From Oncomelania hupensis (Eukaryota; Mollusca; Gastropoda; Littorinimorpha; Pomatiopsidae), in assembly GCA_036898135.1 (NCBI GenBank), contig CM072512.1, forward strand, positions 46,077,808 through 46,141,807: a stretch of DNA of 64,000 nt, given 5' to 3'. A program made the position numbers and the translations under genes. Positions 13,763-26,211 of the stretch are shown here, in pieces; position 1 is the first letter of the stretch; each line of letters opens with the position of its first letter. Below the pieces are notes generated by a model. That model was not told the DNA's origin. It made no database searches and saw only the letters and a list, made by a program, of their open reading frames with translations.

Positions 13763-13974
13763 GGTTGTTTGTTTGTTTGTTTGTATGTAGATTATAGTCA
13801 CACGACACTTTCGCATATAGGTGACTACTGGACCGATTTATACTGACACCAGCGGGCCAGTTGTTGGTAAAAGGGAAAATAATATGATCACACGTTGACC
13901 AATCCGGGATTCGAACCAGCGACCTTTCGGTTACTAGCAAGACGCTCTTACCAACTGAACTACCCGGCCCCCTG
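13763..13974 (-). mobile_element. tRNA-derived SINE, copy 1
   Basis: On the minus strand the head has TAGTTCAGTTGG (A box) and GGTTCGAATCC (B box), followed by a ~130-base body and an (AAAC)n tail at 13763-13784. The same head and body recur at 30800-30988. The head is close to a real tRNA sequence, but the acceptor stem does not close and the body is fused directly, so a SINE is the better call. Confidence 0.85.
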
Positions 13975-15520
13975 GATCGTCGATAGTCTAGCGGTAGATA
14001 GTGTACAGCCCTGTGTATCATGGATGTTATGATGCCTAAGGCGGTTTGCTATCTAAAGCTTTGCTATCGAGAATCCGCTGTATAGGCGCCCAACTTGTGT
14101 GATGCTTCTTGTGACAGAACTTTTTTGATTTGTGGAGGACCTTTTACGCTTGTATGTTTGATTGCCTTCAACCTTTAGTTTCAAACTCGACTCCCCCCCC
14201 CCCCCCTTTTTTTTTCTTTTTTTTTTAATTGGTAGAAATCGCCAACGATCATTGTTTATATCGATAGAGTAGTCAGCCCTTGGCAGATTTCATGCGAGAT
14301 AATGTCGAGCAATCCAATGTGAGCGCAGGATATTTTTGTAAGAAACTTGTCTCCAGCCCAACGAACTTGAAACTGCGTTAATTTTTATGGCTGCGTTTTT
14401 TTAAATAAATTCGCAATGAATTTAGAGCTGACATCGTTTTAAAGTAATACGAATGTGTTGCTATGAGCGCTTGTAGCCTTGTACACACTCAGCTTTAGCT
14501 TGAAGTGGATACAAAAGGTAGAAAATGATTTTGTTTGGTAGCAGTGTCTGAAACGGAAGAAAAACACCTTGGTAGAGACCGGAGAGATTGAGAGAGTACG
14601 AAGTTACAAAGCTAGCATGGCCAAGACGAAAGAAGAGAACTTCCGAGCCTGTGATTAAATCAACTATTAAAATAAAGACCACTTGCTTCTCTCTACGACT
14701 ATGAGTCTTATACTTAGCCTACTAATAAGGCATTATCTGCTTTGCCTGTTCCATAGCCTAAGGTTATTTTGTGCGACCAAAATATGAACTTTTCCCTCGC
14801 AAACATCAAACTAATTTGAACGCGTGCGTGCTCGTTTGCAGGCAGGTGGGGTGGTTTTCGACCTCCGTGTGAAGCCCGTTTTCACAACGTGACGGACGGA
14901 GAGTGACAACCTTTGTGTGTGTGAAGTGCAGGGGGAGGGGGTACGCGGGAGAAAATAATGAACTGGACAAAACACTACAGACCCTGTGCACTGTGCTAAA
15001 CTACCACATGCTGCAAATTGCTTTGCTAGAAAGAGAGAGAAGCTGTGTGGTGAGTAGGAGGGGGAGTGGAGCAGTGTATGTACCTCCGTGGTAGGGTGTC
15101 AGTGGGGATGGGAGGAAAGAACACATTAAATGGGAAATATTCAAATAGACATTTTACTGTTAACCCCAATACCAGTTCTCTTAGTCACTACCTCTGCACG
15201 TGAAGCAAGACCTTTCAATTATATCTTGTGCAGAGACTAATGTAGTGAAAAGCAACTAATTTCTTCTTCTTTTTTTGGACGTAACAACGCTTTGATATCC
15301 TTTCTAGGTACCATTATTTTATTTGGCAGTATCCTCTCGCTAAAAGTAGTTTATGGTAAAGCAGGTAAAACCATCCTGGGTTGTAGTGAGGTGTGTGTGG
15401 GTGGGGGGAGGGTGTACGGGGGTCAAACAATGATAAAAGTAGTTTCTAATTTGAACGATCGCATTGTTTCAATGCCGTCACTAAAGAAGAACAACAGAAC
15501 CGTGGACTTGCATTGAACAC

Positions 15521-15602
<82 letters not shown>
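15521..15602. repeat. (GAT)n microsatellite
   Basis: About 27 uninterrupted GAT units. Confidence 0.95.
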
Positions 15603-15603
<1 letters not shown>

Positions 15604-15920
15604 ATAGCGTCCACGTGTAAAGCGCCTTTTACTTCAGACTATAGCAGCACTATAGTCAGAATCAAGTGGACATAGTCCATGTTGACAAACATTAAGTTTA
15701 CTGTGGGAGAAAAAAAAACTCTATTCAACCAAAAAGCGATCACTCAGAGACAATTTGAGTAGTTCTTAATGATGATATATTTGGCGCCTAGCATTCCAGC
15801 TGTTGCGTTCGCAAATGAGTGTGTGTATGTGAGTGCGCGCGCGCGAGTGCGTGCGTATGCGGACGCGCAGAAGTGTGTTTTGAACTAGTTTTTAGTGCCA
15901 TAATGGTTGCATGTGTGTGC

Positions 15921-15923
<3 letters not shown>

Positions 15924-15957
<34 letters not shown>
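15924..15957. repeat. (GT)n microsatellite
   Basis: About 17 GT units followed by a G-rich tract to about 15992. Confidence 0.9.
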
Positions 15958-15958
<1 letters not shown>

Positions 15959-17253
15959 AGGGAGTGGGGCTGGGGGGTTGGGGGGGGGGGGGGTGCGAGC
16001 GCGTATTGTGTCCGCAGATGGACAGCTTTTCACAAAAGAGTTCTTGATGCGTTTAATTTCTCCTCATCTTTCGCCACTCAGGTGTTTCCGACAGGTTAAA
16101 AAAAAAAGCTGTAATTGTTCCCCTAATTGCAGACCAGACTCCAAATTGCTGTACTGCTGAAAAGCAGGCATCCATCTCACATGCCCAGCGAATGTGTTCA
16201 GTCTTCGCCCATTGCCTACAGAACCCGGAATAAGGCCTAACCGTATTATTTTACATTACGCACTAATCTCAACGAGTTGCTCTAAGCGCTAGTCAAACCT
16301 CAAGCTGCCTAAATCTCCAAGCTAGTCTTCCTCGCTACTACTCGTCATCGTTTATGTCGTGGATTCCCCGATTCACCTGTCTCGTCTATAAGATACAAGG
16401 CAAGAGATAACTTTTCTACAGATTTCTGGTTGCGGAGTACGAGCTGAATGAAAGTCCACTGTGATTGATTCTTAATGATGATGATGATGGTCAATCTTGT
16501 GCAGACTATCAGAGGCTACACGAATTTTGCCGAAACGAGAACGGTGTACAGAGTAAACTGCACTGCCGAGCTTGACACAATGACAGTGTGCATACCAAGA
16601 TGTTTTGATTCAATCAATTATCATCCTCATTAATCGTCATCACCATGGTCGTCGTAGTCATCATCACCATGACCATTTTTCCTAGCTCTTCAGAATAAAT
16701 ATAGAAAGAAAAGTCTTTATTGGAGAGAAAAAAACACACATCCACAAAACCAAGAAATTACAATTTGCACTTAATTTTTATTTGTGAATTATAATAAATG
16801 GAAAACAATATCGCAAATCCCATCAGACAAACGAATTTATCACCTGATAATTTAAATGACTTACCGTAAAAGTTTGGCTTTGAAAAGAATGTCTATGTGA
16901 GTACCCTCAACAGCTCAACTGAATATGAACAGAAGCATGATTGCAGCCACATGCAATAACAAACAAGAATTTATTGTGCACAATTACTGCTCCAACCTTT
17001 CACCTTGTATAGAAGAAACAAGATACGACAAAGATAATTATTTCTTGAATGAACATTGACGTTTTGCATCAATGCCAACCATTGGCGATATGGCAGACGG
17101 CAAAAATATTTATTGCACATTAAAAGCGTGTTTAGATTAGGTAATGTACATTACACAGGCGCTTGTATCTGGACACGAGCGCCTATGACTCGTCTCCCGT
17201 ATTTGTATACATATTATATACATTTATGCATACACAGAAAGGAGACATTCATA

Positions 17254-18590
17254 TACAGTTAGTTATTCATTGCTTACAGTGTCTAGCGGACTGCAAAGAG
17301 CCGAATCACGACCACAAAATAAAGACCACAACTTTGCTGAAAGAGGACTCACCCCTGATCCGCATAAAAGATCTGTCGAAACATCCCCAGTAGTAACACT
17401 GAAAGCACTCTACAAGCCGGTCACTTTACAATAAAGGCATCCCACGCAGGGGACGCTGAAGCTATACTCTAATTTATCGAACCCCCGTTTACAAAAACAA
17501 AATAGAATATAAACATCATTATAAAATATCAACAAAACACATACATATAAAATGCCTACATTGCTAAATAATAATATCATAGGAAGCCCTACTGACCATT
17601 TGGCAGAAAGTATTCAATATTTCCAACTGATACAACAGACCTCACACACAAATGAGGAGTTTTGTCCCGGAAGAGTTTTCAAGAAAACTGGTAGGTTGAT
17701 TGATTGATTGATTTATTGTTGCTTTAGGTCCAGCGGACTCTTCCGAGCCAAATCAGGACCGGACAACCCCCGATCCGCATAAAAGATCTGCCGAAACAAC
17801 CCTAGTGGGAAAATTGAATGCCCTCCACCGGCCAGTCACTTTACAATAAAGACATCCCACGCGGGGGACGGCTGAGGGTTGACCTCAACTACGCGAACAC
17901 CCCGGTTACAAAAACAAAAACAAAATAGAATACAACCATCATTATAAATCATCAACAAAAACACATACATATAAAATGCCTATAGTGCGAAATAATACAA
18001 TCATAGGAAGCCCTAGTGACCACCCGGCAGAAAGCGTCCAACACTCCCAAGCTGATCCAACAGACCTCATACACAAACAAGGAGTCTTGTCCAGGAAGAG
18101 TTTTCAAGAAAAAAGGTAGGTCATTGATCTAGTGAAGAAGAAGAAAGTATAGCAGAGTGATAGGACAGATCAGGAATGGGAAAGAGCAAATGATGAAGAC
18201 AGCGACAGTGGGAATTTAAAGCACTAAATTTCCAGAAAGTGGGGATACTATTTATACTGAAACCCCCGGCACTCCAACGGGGGGAACTGTTGCCGCAGTG
18301 AATTTGTCATGCCTACAAAGGCAAGACAGGTTTTCAACTGGGGCTTTCACTGTTCCCTTTATAGGTCAGAACAATCTACAGTGACAAGATTGCTCATGAC
18401 CCCAAGGGGTAACTGGTAGGTGACTAGTCTAGCGAAGAAGATAGTATAGTAGATTGATAGAACAGAGTAGGAATAAGAAAGAACAAAGGAGAAAGACAGC
18501 GACAGTGGAAATTTAAAGCACTAAATTTCCAGAAAGTGAAGATACTATTTGTACAGAAACCCCTTGCACCCCAACGGGGGTAGTCAAGTT
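17254..18590 (-). mobile_element. 0.6-kb retroposed family, interrupted copy
   Basis: The 3' half lies at 17254-17696 (from the GTCTAGCGGACT end) and the 5' third resumes at 18411-18590, ending in the CCAACGGGGG 5' terminus. Between them sits a second member of the same family. This is a self-nested insertion: the older copy is a subfamily with CAAAGAGCCGAATC where the younger has TTCCGAGCCAAATC. Confidence 0.8.
17697..18410 (-). mobile_element. 0.6-kb retroposed family, nested longer copy
   Basis: The inserted copy has a (TGATT)n-type tail at 17697-17712 and extends past the usual CCCCCGTTGG 5' end by ~120 bases (18290-18410, with TGTTGCCGCAGTGAAT and GATTGCTCATGACC). AACTGGTAGGT flanks it at 17686-17696 and 18411-18421, an 11-bp duplication of the host copy. 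The extra 5' sequence is shared with the copy at 21843-22534. Confidence 0.85.
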
Positions 18591-18929
18591 TATGGAAACA
18601 AAGCCTACGAAACTCACGCGTGTCATGTATTGCAAGTCACACCATTATAAAATCATGATTTTGTATGTACAAGCAATGATTGATTATGGTTGAGGTAAAA
18701 CACATAAAATATGACCACAATATCTGGTCTGAGATTCAAATACAACAGTCGAGTTCACAGGACTACAAAAATCTATGATGTTTTTGCCTTAGCAATGCTG
18801 AATAAGTGTTTATCCAAAGAAACTATAACTCGATGTTCCCAAAGAAAACTTCATCAAATGGCAAAATGATCATTCAGGGTTCAATAACAAACCATTACCT
18901 AAACGTTTATAGCTGCATTTTCCAGACAC

Positions 18930-19330
18930 ACACACTTATTTCATCGAGAGAGTGCAGAGGAGAGCTACAAAACTTGTGAAGGCCTGTAGGAATAGGCCCT
19001 ATCATGAAAGATTAAGTACCTAGGACTGCATTCACTGTGTGGTCGTAGAATTAGAGGGGATTTGATACAAGCATTCAAAATTTACAATGGACTGGATGAT
19101 TTAAAGTGGTCTGATTTCTTTGCATCGCCTCAATGCAATAGTACACGCATGTCCGAAGGGAAAGTATTTATTCAGCACTCCAATACTAATAATATAAGAA
19201 AGTTTTCATTATGTAACACAGAGGTGCTATTAACTGGAATAATCTACCTGTTTCACAAAAAAATGCACCAAGCATAAATACGTTTAAAAACCAGTTAGAC
19301 ATACTTCCAGGGTTTAAAATTTATTTTATT
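18930..19330 (+). pseudogene. CR1/jockey-like LINE, 3' coding fragment
   Basis: The plus-strand frames give VQRRATKLVK...RNRPYHERL, then GRRIRGDLIQAFKIYNGL, and a final NTFKNQLD motif. This is the typical C-terminal end of CR1/jockey-type ORF2 proteins (RRxRGDxIxxYK...FKxxLD). Two frame changes and a stop show it is inactive. The upstream RT is missing. Confidence 0.75.
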
Positions 19331-20380
19331 GCTATGATTAATGAAATGCTTAGGAAAATGACATGCTCAACAGACTCCACTGAGTTATTGCCAAGCTGAG
19401 GAAGGGGCATTTAAAAAGGCTTCACGTCTTGTTTTACCCCCACACTACTATTGCTGCTGCTGCTACTGCTGCTGCTACTGCTGCTGCTACTGCTGCTGCT
19501 ACTATTACTACTACTACTACTACTACTACTACAAACACAAACAACTGCACTATATAATGACAATTTATCTTGTTTGCCTTATAGCAATGCTTAGTACAGT
19601 TTTCAGCTGCTCTTTTCCAGCCCAAAACCGCACTATAAAAGAAGAAGAATATATATTAACAACATATTGCCCATCAAGAACAATGTGTTTCCGTGTTTGC
19701 CATTCAGCGCTAGCAATGCTGGGTAAGTTCTTCGCTGCTCTCTTCCGGACAGAGAGTCCACCATACAAGAATAATACATTTCCTCAAATACATTTTGCAT
19801 TTCACATACATTGCTACCAGAGCTGGGGTTATGGTGCAACAAATGCTCTGTTCCAGCAGTACTTACATATTTTTTTTTTAATGTTCCTGTTCAACAACGT
19901 TCTTGTTACTACTCATTTACATTCAAACCCCACAAGTAAGTTGTAAACAATCCTTACACATGCTCATTTAAAGACTCAGTGTTCACTCAATACACCTTGT
20001 ACACATATGCACTTGCACACACACATCCACACTCCTCCCTCTATCTCCATATCAACTGTGCTAACAATTATTTTACATCCGGTCTAACACAGTAATCCAC
20101 ACATACTGCACCCGTCAATGGGTAATTTTGTGTTTTGCAACCAATCCTTGGTTCATAACACAGTCTGTGCAATAGTTAACACACTGAAAGTGTACTAACT
20201 AAAAAAACTATATCACAACCCAGTATACTAAACGCAAAAGAGAATATCTTTAGACCGATTCTCAATACTTATTTCCACTGTGATACACAACATCAGCGCT
20301 AAAAAGAAATGATAATAAATACAGCAATAACTAATGCGGACAGAATATAAACCTGCCGATTCAACCTAAAACTAGGCTCT
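19330..20380. other. 3' flank of SLC25A19
   Basis: No further gene is recognised. A 12-base ACTGCTGCTGCT minisatellite grading into (ACT)n lies at 19450-19532. The SLC25A19 3' UTR should lie in the upper part, but I could not place a polyadenylation signal with confidence. Confidence 0.4.
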
Positions 20381-20387
20381 ACGAAGA

Positions 20388-23300
20388 TCAGCTGCCCTTC
20401 CAGTAGTGAAACAGAAGGCAAACTTCTTCATAGATGCTCAAGTTGATTCCAGCTACCAGTCCCGCTTTCAGTAACCCCGGAGTCAGTCCTTTGTACAGCC
20501 CCTTCACCCCTTCCTGCTTCCCAACCTTCACCAGACAAGAAACCAGGCCCGTGTAGTGCCCAGTGGCTCCGAACTTTTCCCGAGCAGATTCGAACCCTTG
20601 CACTTGAAGTCTCTTCTTGACCATGTCAAGAGGGTACACACAGATTTTGGATACCACGCCTGAACCACTCCCGCAGATTAGGCTCTCCACATACCCTGCA
20701 ACACACAATTCTGTATAAGATGTGAATATTTTTGTTAATGTTAAACATTATTATCATGTCTGGTAATCTATACTTCCAAAGATTAGCCATGAAATGCAAT
20801 ACAATAACAATTGTCTTCAATCCACTGCTATATGGAGAGAAGAAAAAAAATCCGTTTTTTCTGATGGGTTCTAGATATTGAAAAGAAAACTTGGGAACAA
20901 TATGCCATCTGTACTGTCTAGAGATGTACACAAAATCTCAATCTTAACCTTAAAAAACGTTATTTTTACTATGGCTGCAATGTTTAGGCTTTTCAATCTA
21001 CTAAATAAAATACAATTTTACCCAATTGTACATTCAACATTCACCACATAACACACACACACAAACACACACACACACACACACACATTTTCTTTGCACT
21101 CCAAAAGCATAGTTTGAAAAAAAATAAATGTGATCTAAACAGTATCTATTTTTCGGGCATAAACATTAATTACATTTTAGTATCCTTAACAAACCTGGTT
21201 AATTCACAAGGCACAAGACTTCTTTCTGCAAATGCCCGTTGAGTTATCAATGCAAAATGCACTGCAGATTCAATTAACGGCACTAATGTGGATCTATACT
21301 CAAAAAAAAGCAAACAAACTAACCTAAATTACTCTTTAAACCAAAAGTAAGGAAACCAACCTGGAGAAGAATCAAACCAGACTCCTTTGGCTCTGTTCCA
21401 GAGTCCAGTGAAGAGAGAATAGAAGCCAAACTGAAGACCCATTTGTGGGAAAATTTGAACAAGCGATGGCGTCAATCCTTTGTAGAAGCCACCCGCACCT
21501 TCTTTTGCCAAGATTTGCTGACAGGCATGAGTCATGCTATTGTATATCTGCAACACATGAAAATAAAACACCAATCATTACATGCAAAATATATAACAGG
21601 AACTGAATAATGAAGGTTACGACGCACGGTCTAAGGGAAATAACTCTGCTGCTGTGACCAAACTGATACGACAAAAAACTCGTTATACTCTACCTCCCTG
21701 TATATGACTGGTTTGAGCCTCATGTTTATGCTGTTCTACACAATTTCGTTTGTAAAAAAACAAACCCAAACTCACACACACACACAGACACACAAATAAT
21801 AACACTATGTAATATATTACAATGTTTAGTGTTTTGAAAATTGATTGATTGATTGATTTATTGTTGCTTTAGGTCCAGCGGACTCTTCCGAGCCAAATCA
21901 GGACCGGACAACCCCCGATCCGCATAAAAGATCTGCTGAAACAACCCCAGTGGGAAAATTGAATGCCCTCCACCGGCCAGTCACTTTACAATAAAGACAT
22001 CCCACGCGGGGGACGGCTGAGGGTTGACCTCAACACGCGAACCCCCGGTTACAAAAACAAAATAGAATACAAACATCATTATAAATCATCAACAAAACAC
22101 ATACATATAAAATGCCTATAGTGCTAAATAGTACAATCATAGGAAGCCCTAGTGACCACCCGGCAGAAAGCGTCCAACACTCCCAAGCTGATCCAACAGA
22201 CCTCATACACAAACAAGGAGTCTTGTCCAGGAAGAGTTTTCAAGAAAAAAGGTAGGTCATTGATCTAGCGAAGAAGAAGATGTATAGCAGAGTGATAGGA
22301 CAGAGCAGGAATGGGAAAGAGTAAATGAGGAAGACAGCGACAGTGGGAATTTAAAGCACTAAATTTCCATAAAGTGGGGATATTTATACTGAAAAACCCC
22401 TGCACTCCAACGGGGGTACTGTTGCCGCAGTGAATCTGTCTTGCCTATAAAGGAAAGACAGGTTTTCAACTGTGGCTTTCACTTTTCCCTTTATAGGTTT
22501 GAACAATCTACAGTGGCAAGATTGCTCATGACCCTTTTGAAAATTAATTTAGCTTTATCCCTCTGTTCTTGATTTTTTTTCCCCAATGTTCGTTTTGACA
22601 CAAATATAGACAAATGTGAACTATCTCCAATACTTGTAAGGACACACTTTACCTTTGGTTCTCCCTGAGCGACGAACCTTGTGCGTAGAACGTCAATGGG
22701 ATGGATGGCCGTGGCAGCTACGCAACCACTCACACCACCGCATATTGTATGAGTAAGAGCGCGCATTTCTGTAGTGGTCATCTCATGGGGGAGTACAACC
22801 CATGCGACTTTGGTCAGCACCTCAAATGATGAATACTGCAATAAGAACGGGACATATTGGTTGTCTTATCTTATTGGTTATCTCTCGTACTTGTAGGAGC
22901 AGCTGTTCACTAGGTCATCAGCACAATATTTCTTTAGACGAGAACACTACTATTACTACCTCCATCTATCACACAAACATTTTGTTTCCCCCTGTGCGCG
23001 TAAGACGGCGCCATCCTGTGGTCATCATTTCATACAGCAGAAGAATCCGCGCTGTTTTCAACAGCACCTCAAACAATATAGATTGTGTTTATTTCTTATA
23101 TTCCTTTTCATTTCAAGTCAAGGATGCTGAAAGCCAAACATTTAGAAATACTCGCCCATCAAACCAATGAAGCAGTCAGTCAGTAATCTGCTAGAACTGC
23201 CACTACCCTATGGACAGCATTCACCCAAAATGAAATTGAATTTTGTTTGCGCATGGTGAGAGACAGAGCAGGATTCAGTGAAACTTGACCAAAGCATGGT

Positions 23301-24219
23301 CAGCTATGAAAAAGGCGTGGCTTCAGTGAAGGAAACAAAGGTTATCCGTCAAGTGAGTGAGATACAAGCACTAGGTCATCGTCACAAATTTTTACTCCCT
23401 TAATTTGGAAAACAGACCAGTCCACAATCAGCATCCCTGACAGTAACGATTAAAAACAAAAGCAAAATCTGCTTTGGGTGACGTTCAAATTTGAGGAGAA
23501 ACAAAACAACACATTTAAATGATCATCACTCCACCCAGCTGTGAATGGCTATCTGGGTTTTCGATCTTCACACCATCCAGTTCATAATGTGCAACTCACT
23601 TTTTTTTTTAATTTAGGGAAGGAGAGGGGGGGGTAGGGGGGGTAGGGGGGGGAGGAGGGGGGAGAGGAAGGGAGGGAGGGGGAAGAGGCGACAAACTTTC
23701 TTTTTACCTGTACCATGCCATAGAAGATGGAGAGAGCTTGTGCAGGGACATGGCCTTTCCACATTGCCTTCCATCCCTCCTCGTGTACAATAGTGGTCGC
23801 TGCGTGAAGCAAGCCCCTGTATTTTGACGTGGTTGCGGTTCTTGAAATAGGCTCCAGCTGCAGCTGAAAATGTACATCATAGCACCTTTTTTTTTAAAAC
23901 ATTGTAATATCCTTCATTATATCTGACTGATTAATTATTATGTACTCCTGCTATACACGCTAATAAAATATTTCTTCAATTTTATTCAGGACAGGCATGC
24001 AACAAATGAGTCGTACTCATGCAGTCAGATAGATGTGATGCACCCACCCCATAACAACTCAAAGTGCTATAAGACACAACTGTACCATACCTGGAATCTG
24101 ATTTTCAGCACATCAAAAGGCTGGCATACACAGCGAGTGATGGAACCGCTGATGGCGCCGGCTGCAGCATATTCTGTCTTAGACAGCGGTTCACGATCAT
24201 GAGGAGTAAAGCCAACCAT
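20388..24219 (-). CDS. SLC25A19: Mitochondrial thiamine pyrophosphate carrier (SLC25A19), five coding exons
   Basis: This inner-membrane carrier imports thiamine pyrophosphate into mitochondria, where pyruvate and 2-oxoglutarate dehydrogenases need it. The coding exons on the minus strand are 24091-24219, 23708-23863, 22653-22835, 21361-21547 and 20388-20695. All introns are GT-AG, and the joins keep phase to give exactly 320 residues, the usual family length. The three carrier repeats carry the signatures PFDVLK (exon 1), HPIDVLRTR (exon 3) and YPLDMVKKR (exon 5), with GFYKGL- and GLYKGL-type boxes after the second and third. The start is the ATG at 24217-24219 (MVGFTPHDRE), the first in frame. 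Intron 3 holds a 0.7-kb retroposed element (21843-22534). Introns are otherwise unremarkable, except for a G-rich run just after the exon 2 donor. Confidence 0.95.
21843..22534 (-). mobile_element. 0.6-kb retroposed family, longest copy, in SLC25A19 intron 3
   Basis: It starts (3' end, plus-strand left side) with a (TGATT)n tail and TTGTTGCTTTAGGTCCAGCG, and ends with the extended 5' segment TGTTGCCGCAG...GCTCATGACCC. TTTTGAAAATT flanks it at 21832-21842 and 22535-22545. The element lies in the same orientation as the host gene. Its hydrophobic frame (22030-22212) is shortened. Confidence 0.85.
23618..23692 (+). repeat. G-rich run in SLC25A19 intron 2
   Basis: Nine or more runs of four or more G lie within 75 bases on the plus strand. 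In the SLC25A19 transcript this is a C-rich pyrimidine tract starting ~15 bases after the exon 2 donor. G-quadruplex potential on the DNA is likely. Confidence 0.8.
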
Positions 24220-24876
24220 TTCACACCTGACTGCTCAACCACATCATTACCCTGTAATTTGGCAGATGTCAAACGTACATTGTGCCCATTCGGCCAAGAG
24301 ATCTTACAGATTTAACAAAAGTCATTACTGCATCACTGCATTGTAATTTCGTTAAAAAGAAACAACAAATACAGAATATTCAAAGGCAAGTAATAGAACA
24401 GGTAGCATATTTCAAGTAAACAAAGTACAAAGACTTATATATGTAGGCTAGTGACTGTCATCAGAGACTATACTCCTGTATCTCAAATACTATCTAGTCA
24501 GAGACAGACTATAATACATGTCTTGTATTTGAGTTAATTAGTATCTGGTCACTGGTGTCATTCATTCAAAATGAAAAGAAGAATTTTAAATATACGTCCT
24601 CGAAACTAGTTAAATATCACCACTGTATGGCAGATTTGTTATTTCTGACAAGAAGGGACAAAGGAAGAAACATTAAACCGCATACTTACCAACAATCACT
24701 CAAAATTCTTCCACACAAATCGGCACAAATGTCCGAGATAAAATGAAGGTCGCCCCACGTGTGAAACCAACGGGAAGTTTACAGTGGATTGAACGCGCTT
24801 GCGCATTTTGTCATAAGGGAAGGAACTGTGGTCCCCACTTTTATTTTTCTTGTACCGATTGTCTCCCATCAAAGAA

Positions 24877-25092
24877 AGTGCGTAGCTGTACTTTCTTTGC
24901 TCCCATATCTGAGAAAATGAAGCAAACGCTCACACTGCGTAGCACAGAAGGCCGAGGTTTACGTCGCCTCTCCACCATCGTAAGCCTCGGCGGTCTCCGC
25001 TACGCAGCGTGGCAAATGCAAACATTGTATCAAGGACTACCATCAAGCTTTGATAGTTGGTTCAAGCAAAGAAAGTACAGCTACGCAAAGAA
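24877..25092. repeat. Imperfect palindrome between SLC25A19 and the THAP exon
   Basis: The outer arms GCGTAGCTGTACTTTCTTTG (from about 24880) and CAAAGAAAGTACAGCTACGC (to about 25088) are reverse complements. The inner arms CTGCGTAGC / GCTACGCAG and CCGAGGTTTACG / CGTAAGCCTCGG also pair. The open frame 24743-25141 read through this block is an artefact of the palindrome. A small foldback transposon is the likeliest origin. Confidence 0.8.
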
Positions 25093-25181
25093 GGTTCATT
25101 TCGACTCTTACTGCGAAACGGAAGTTGCGAGCGCCAACTAGCGGAATAAGTGATAACTCGCTTCGGCCTTAGCGCTTAGCA

Positions 25182-25312
25182 ATGGAGGAAAGCGTATCAA
25201 ATCAAGTAAACAAACCTAGAATCCGTCCTGGTGGGCAACACTGCAGCGCTTTTAACTGCACAAATGGACGATACAAGTGCCCTGGACTTTCGTTTTTTAA
25301 TTTTCCAAAGGA
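25182..25312 (+). CDS. THAP-type zinc-finger exon (partial gene)
   Basis: The frame starts MEESVSNQVNK, and its next 30 residues, from residue 20 on, fit the N-terminal part of a THAP domain: C-x4-C (CSAFNC), a basic/Gly spacer, then SFFNFPKEE, the conserved FxxFPK box where THAP genes commonly have an exon boundary. The later THAP residues (W, C-x2-H and the AVPTIF box) are not found in the continuing frame or nearby, and no good donor follows at once. The end is therefore uncertain, and the gene could be truncated. THAP domains are DNA-binding modules of P-element-type transposases and host regulators. The exon is divergent from SLC25A19, ~960 bases away. Confidence 0.6.
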
Positions 25313-25349
25313 AGAATCAAACATAATTATAACCAAATCTAACAACGTT

Positions 25350-25562
25350 GATGTAAACTGTATTTTCTTTGTTGATACTGAAATTTATCATATCCCAATT
25401 TCTTACAAATGGAAGATGAGGGGAGGGGGGAGGGGAAGGCGTAGTTTATGTAAACTGTATGTGATGTAAACTGTATTTTCTTTGTTGATACTGAAATTTA
25501 TCATATCCCAATTTCTTACAAATGGAAGATGAGGGGAGGGGGGAGGGGAAGGCGTAGTTTTA
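25350..25562. repeat. Tandem duplication, period 113
   Basis: The ~98 bases from GATGTAAACTG to GGCGTAGTTT at 25350-25447 recur at 25463-25560 with no visible difference, separated by a 15-base linker. It directly follows the THAP exon. Confidence 0.9.
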
Positions 25563-26140
25563 ATTGCTGCTTAAGAGTAATTTAAAAAAAAAAAGAAAAA
25601 GAAAAAATAGTAGGCCTAATGAAATATTATTGCATGACTCATTGACTGGATGTGTTGTCTTGTAAAGAAAAACTATTAAAAAAAAGAAGTAATTTTTAAG
25701 CAAATAATTCTTCATAAATGCATCTAAGAATAAAAATCCAAGAGCAAAAACTATTAATTATTATCCTTTTAATGTATAATGCTACTAGTTAATTGTCTAG
25801 TATTATCAGATTTTGTTGTTGTTGTTGCATGTGAAATGTGTGCAGAAAAAATACCAAATGTGATTTTTTAAATCTTTCAAATGTAAAATACCATTTTCTG
25901 TGTGACTGTATTCCCTTTCCATTACATTTGGTTTAAGCAGACAGGAAAAGGGTTAATTGTATTTGTTTTGTCTTGCAAAACTTCTGTTTCTTTGTAGGTA
26001 TGTCTTAATCTTGCTAAACAAAAAGTAAACAACAGATTTAATTATAAAAACCTAACATTCTTACCCTTTTCATTATTTTAAACATACATTTATTGAGATG
26101 ACAGTACTTTACAAAAAATGATAATTGCTGAAGTTTCCTT

Positions 26141-26144
<4 letters not shown>

Positions 26145-26208
<64 letters not shown>
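26145..26208. repeat. (GA)n microsatellite
   Basis: About 32 uninterrupted GA units. Confidence 0.95.

Positions 26209-26211
<3 letters not shown>

Larger units (their letters stand above)
13975..16740. other. Intergenic DNA with simple repeats
   Basis: No gene is recognised. It contains a C/T homopolymer junction near 14191-14226, a (GAT)n tract at 15521-15602, a (GT)n tract at 15924-15957 with a poly-G run near 15978, and scattered GAT and ATC units near 16470 and 16640. Confidence 0.5.

Noticed and set aside
13896..13972. Functional tRNA gene on the minus strand
   Set aside because: The acceptor stem does not close, the body and simple tail are fused to it, and a second copy with the same body exists at 30796-30988.
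24743..25141. 132-residue frame with a Cys cluster upstream of the THAP exon
   Set aside because: It runs through a palindrome, so its two ends are reverse complements; no domain fits.
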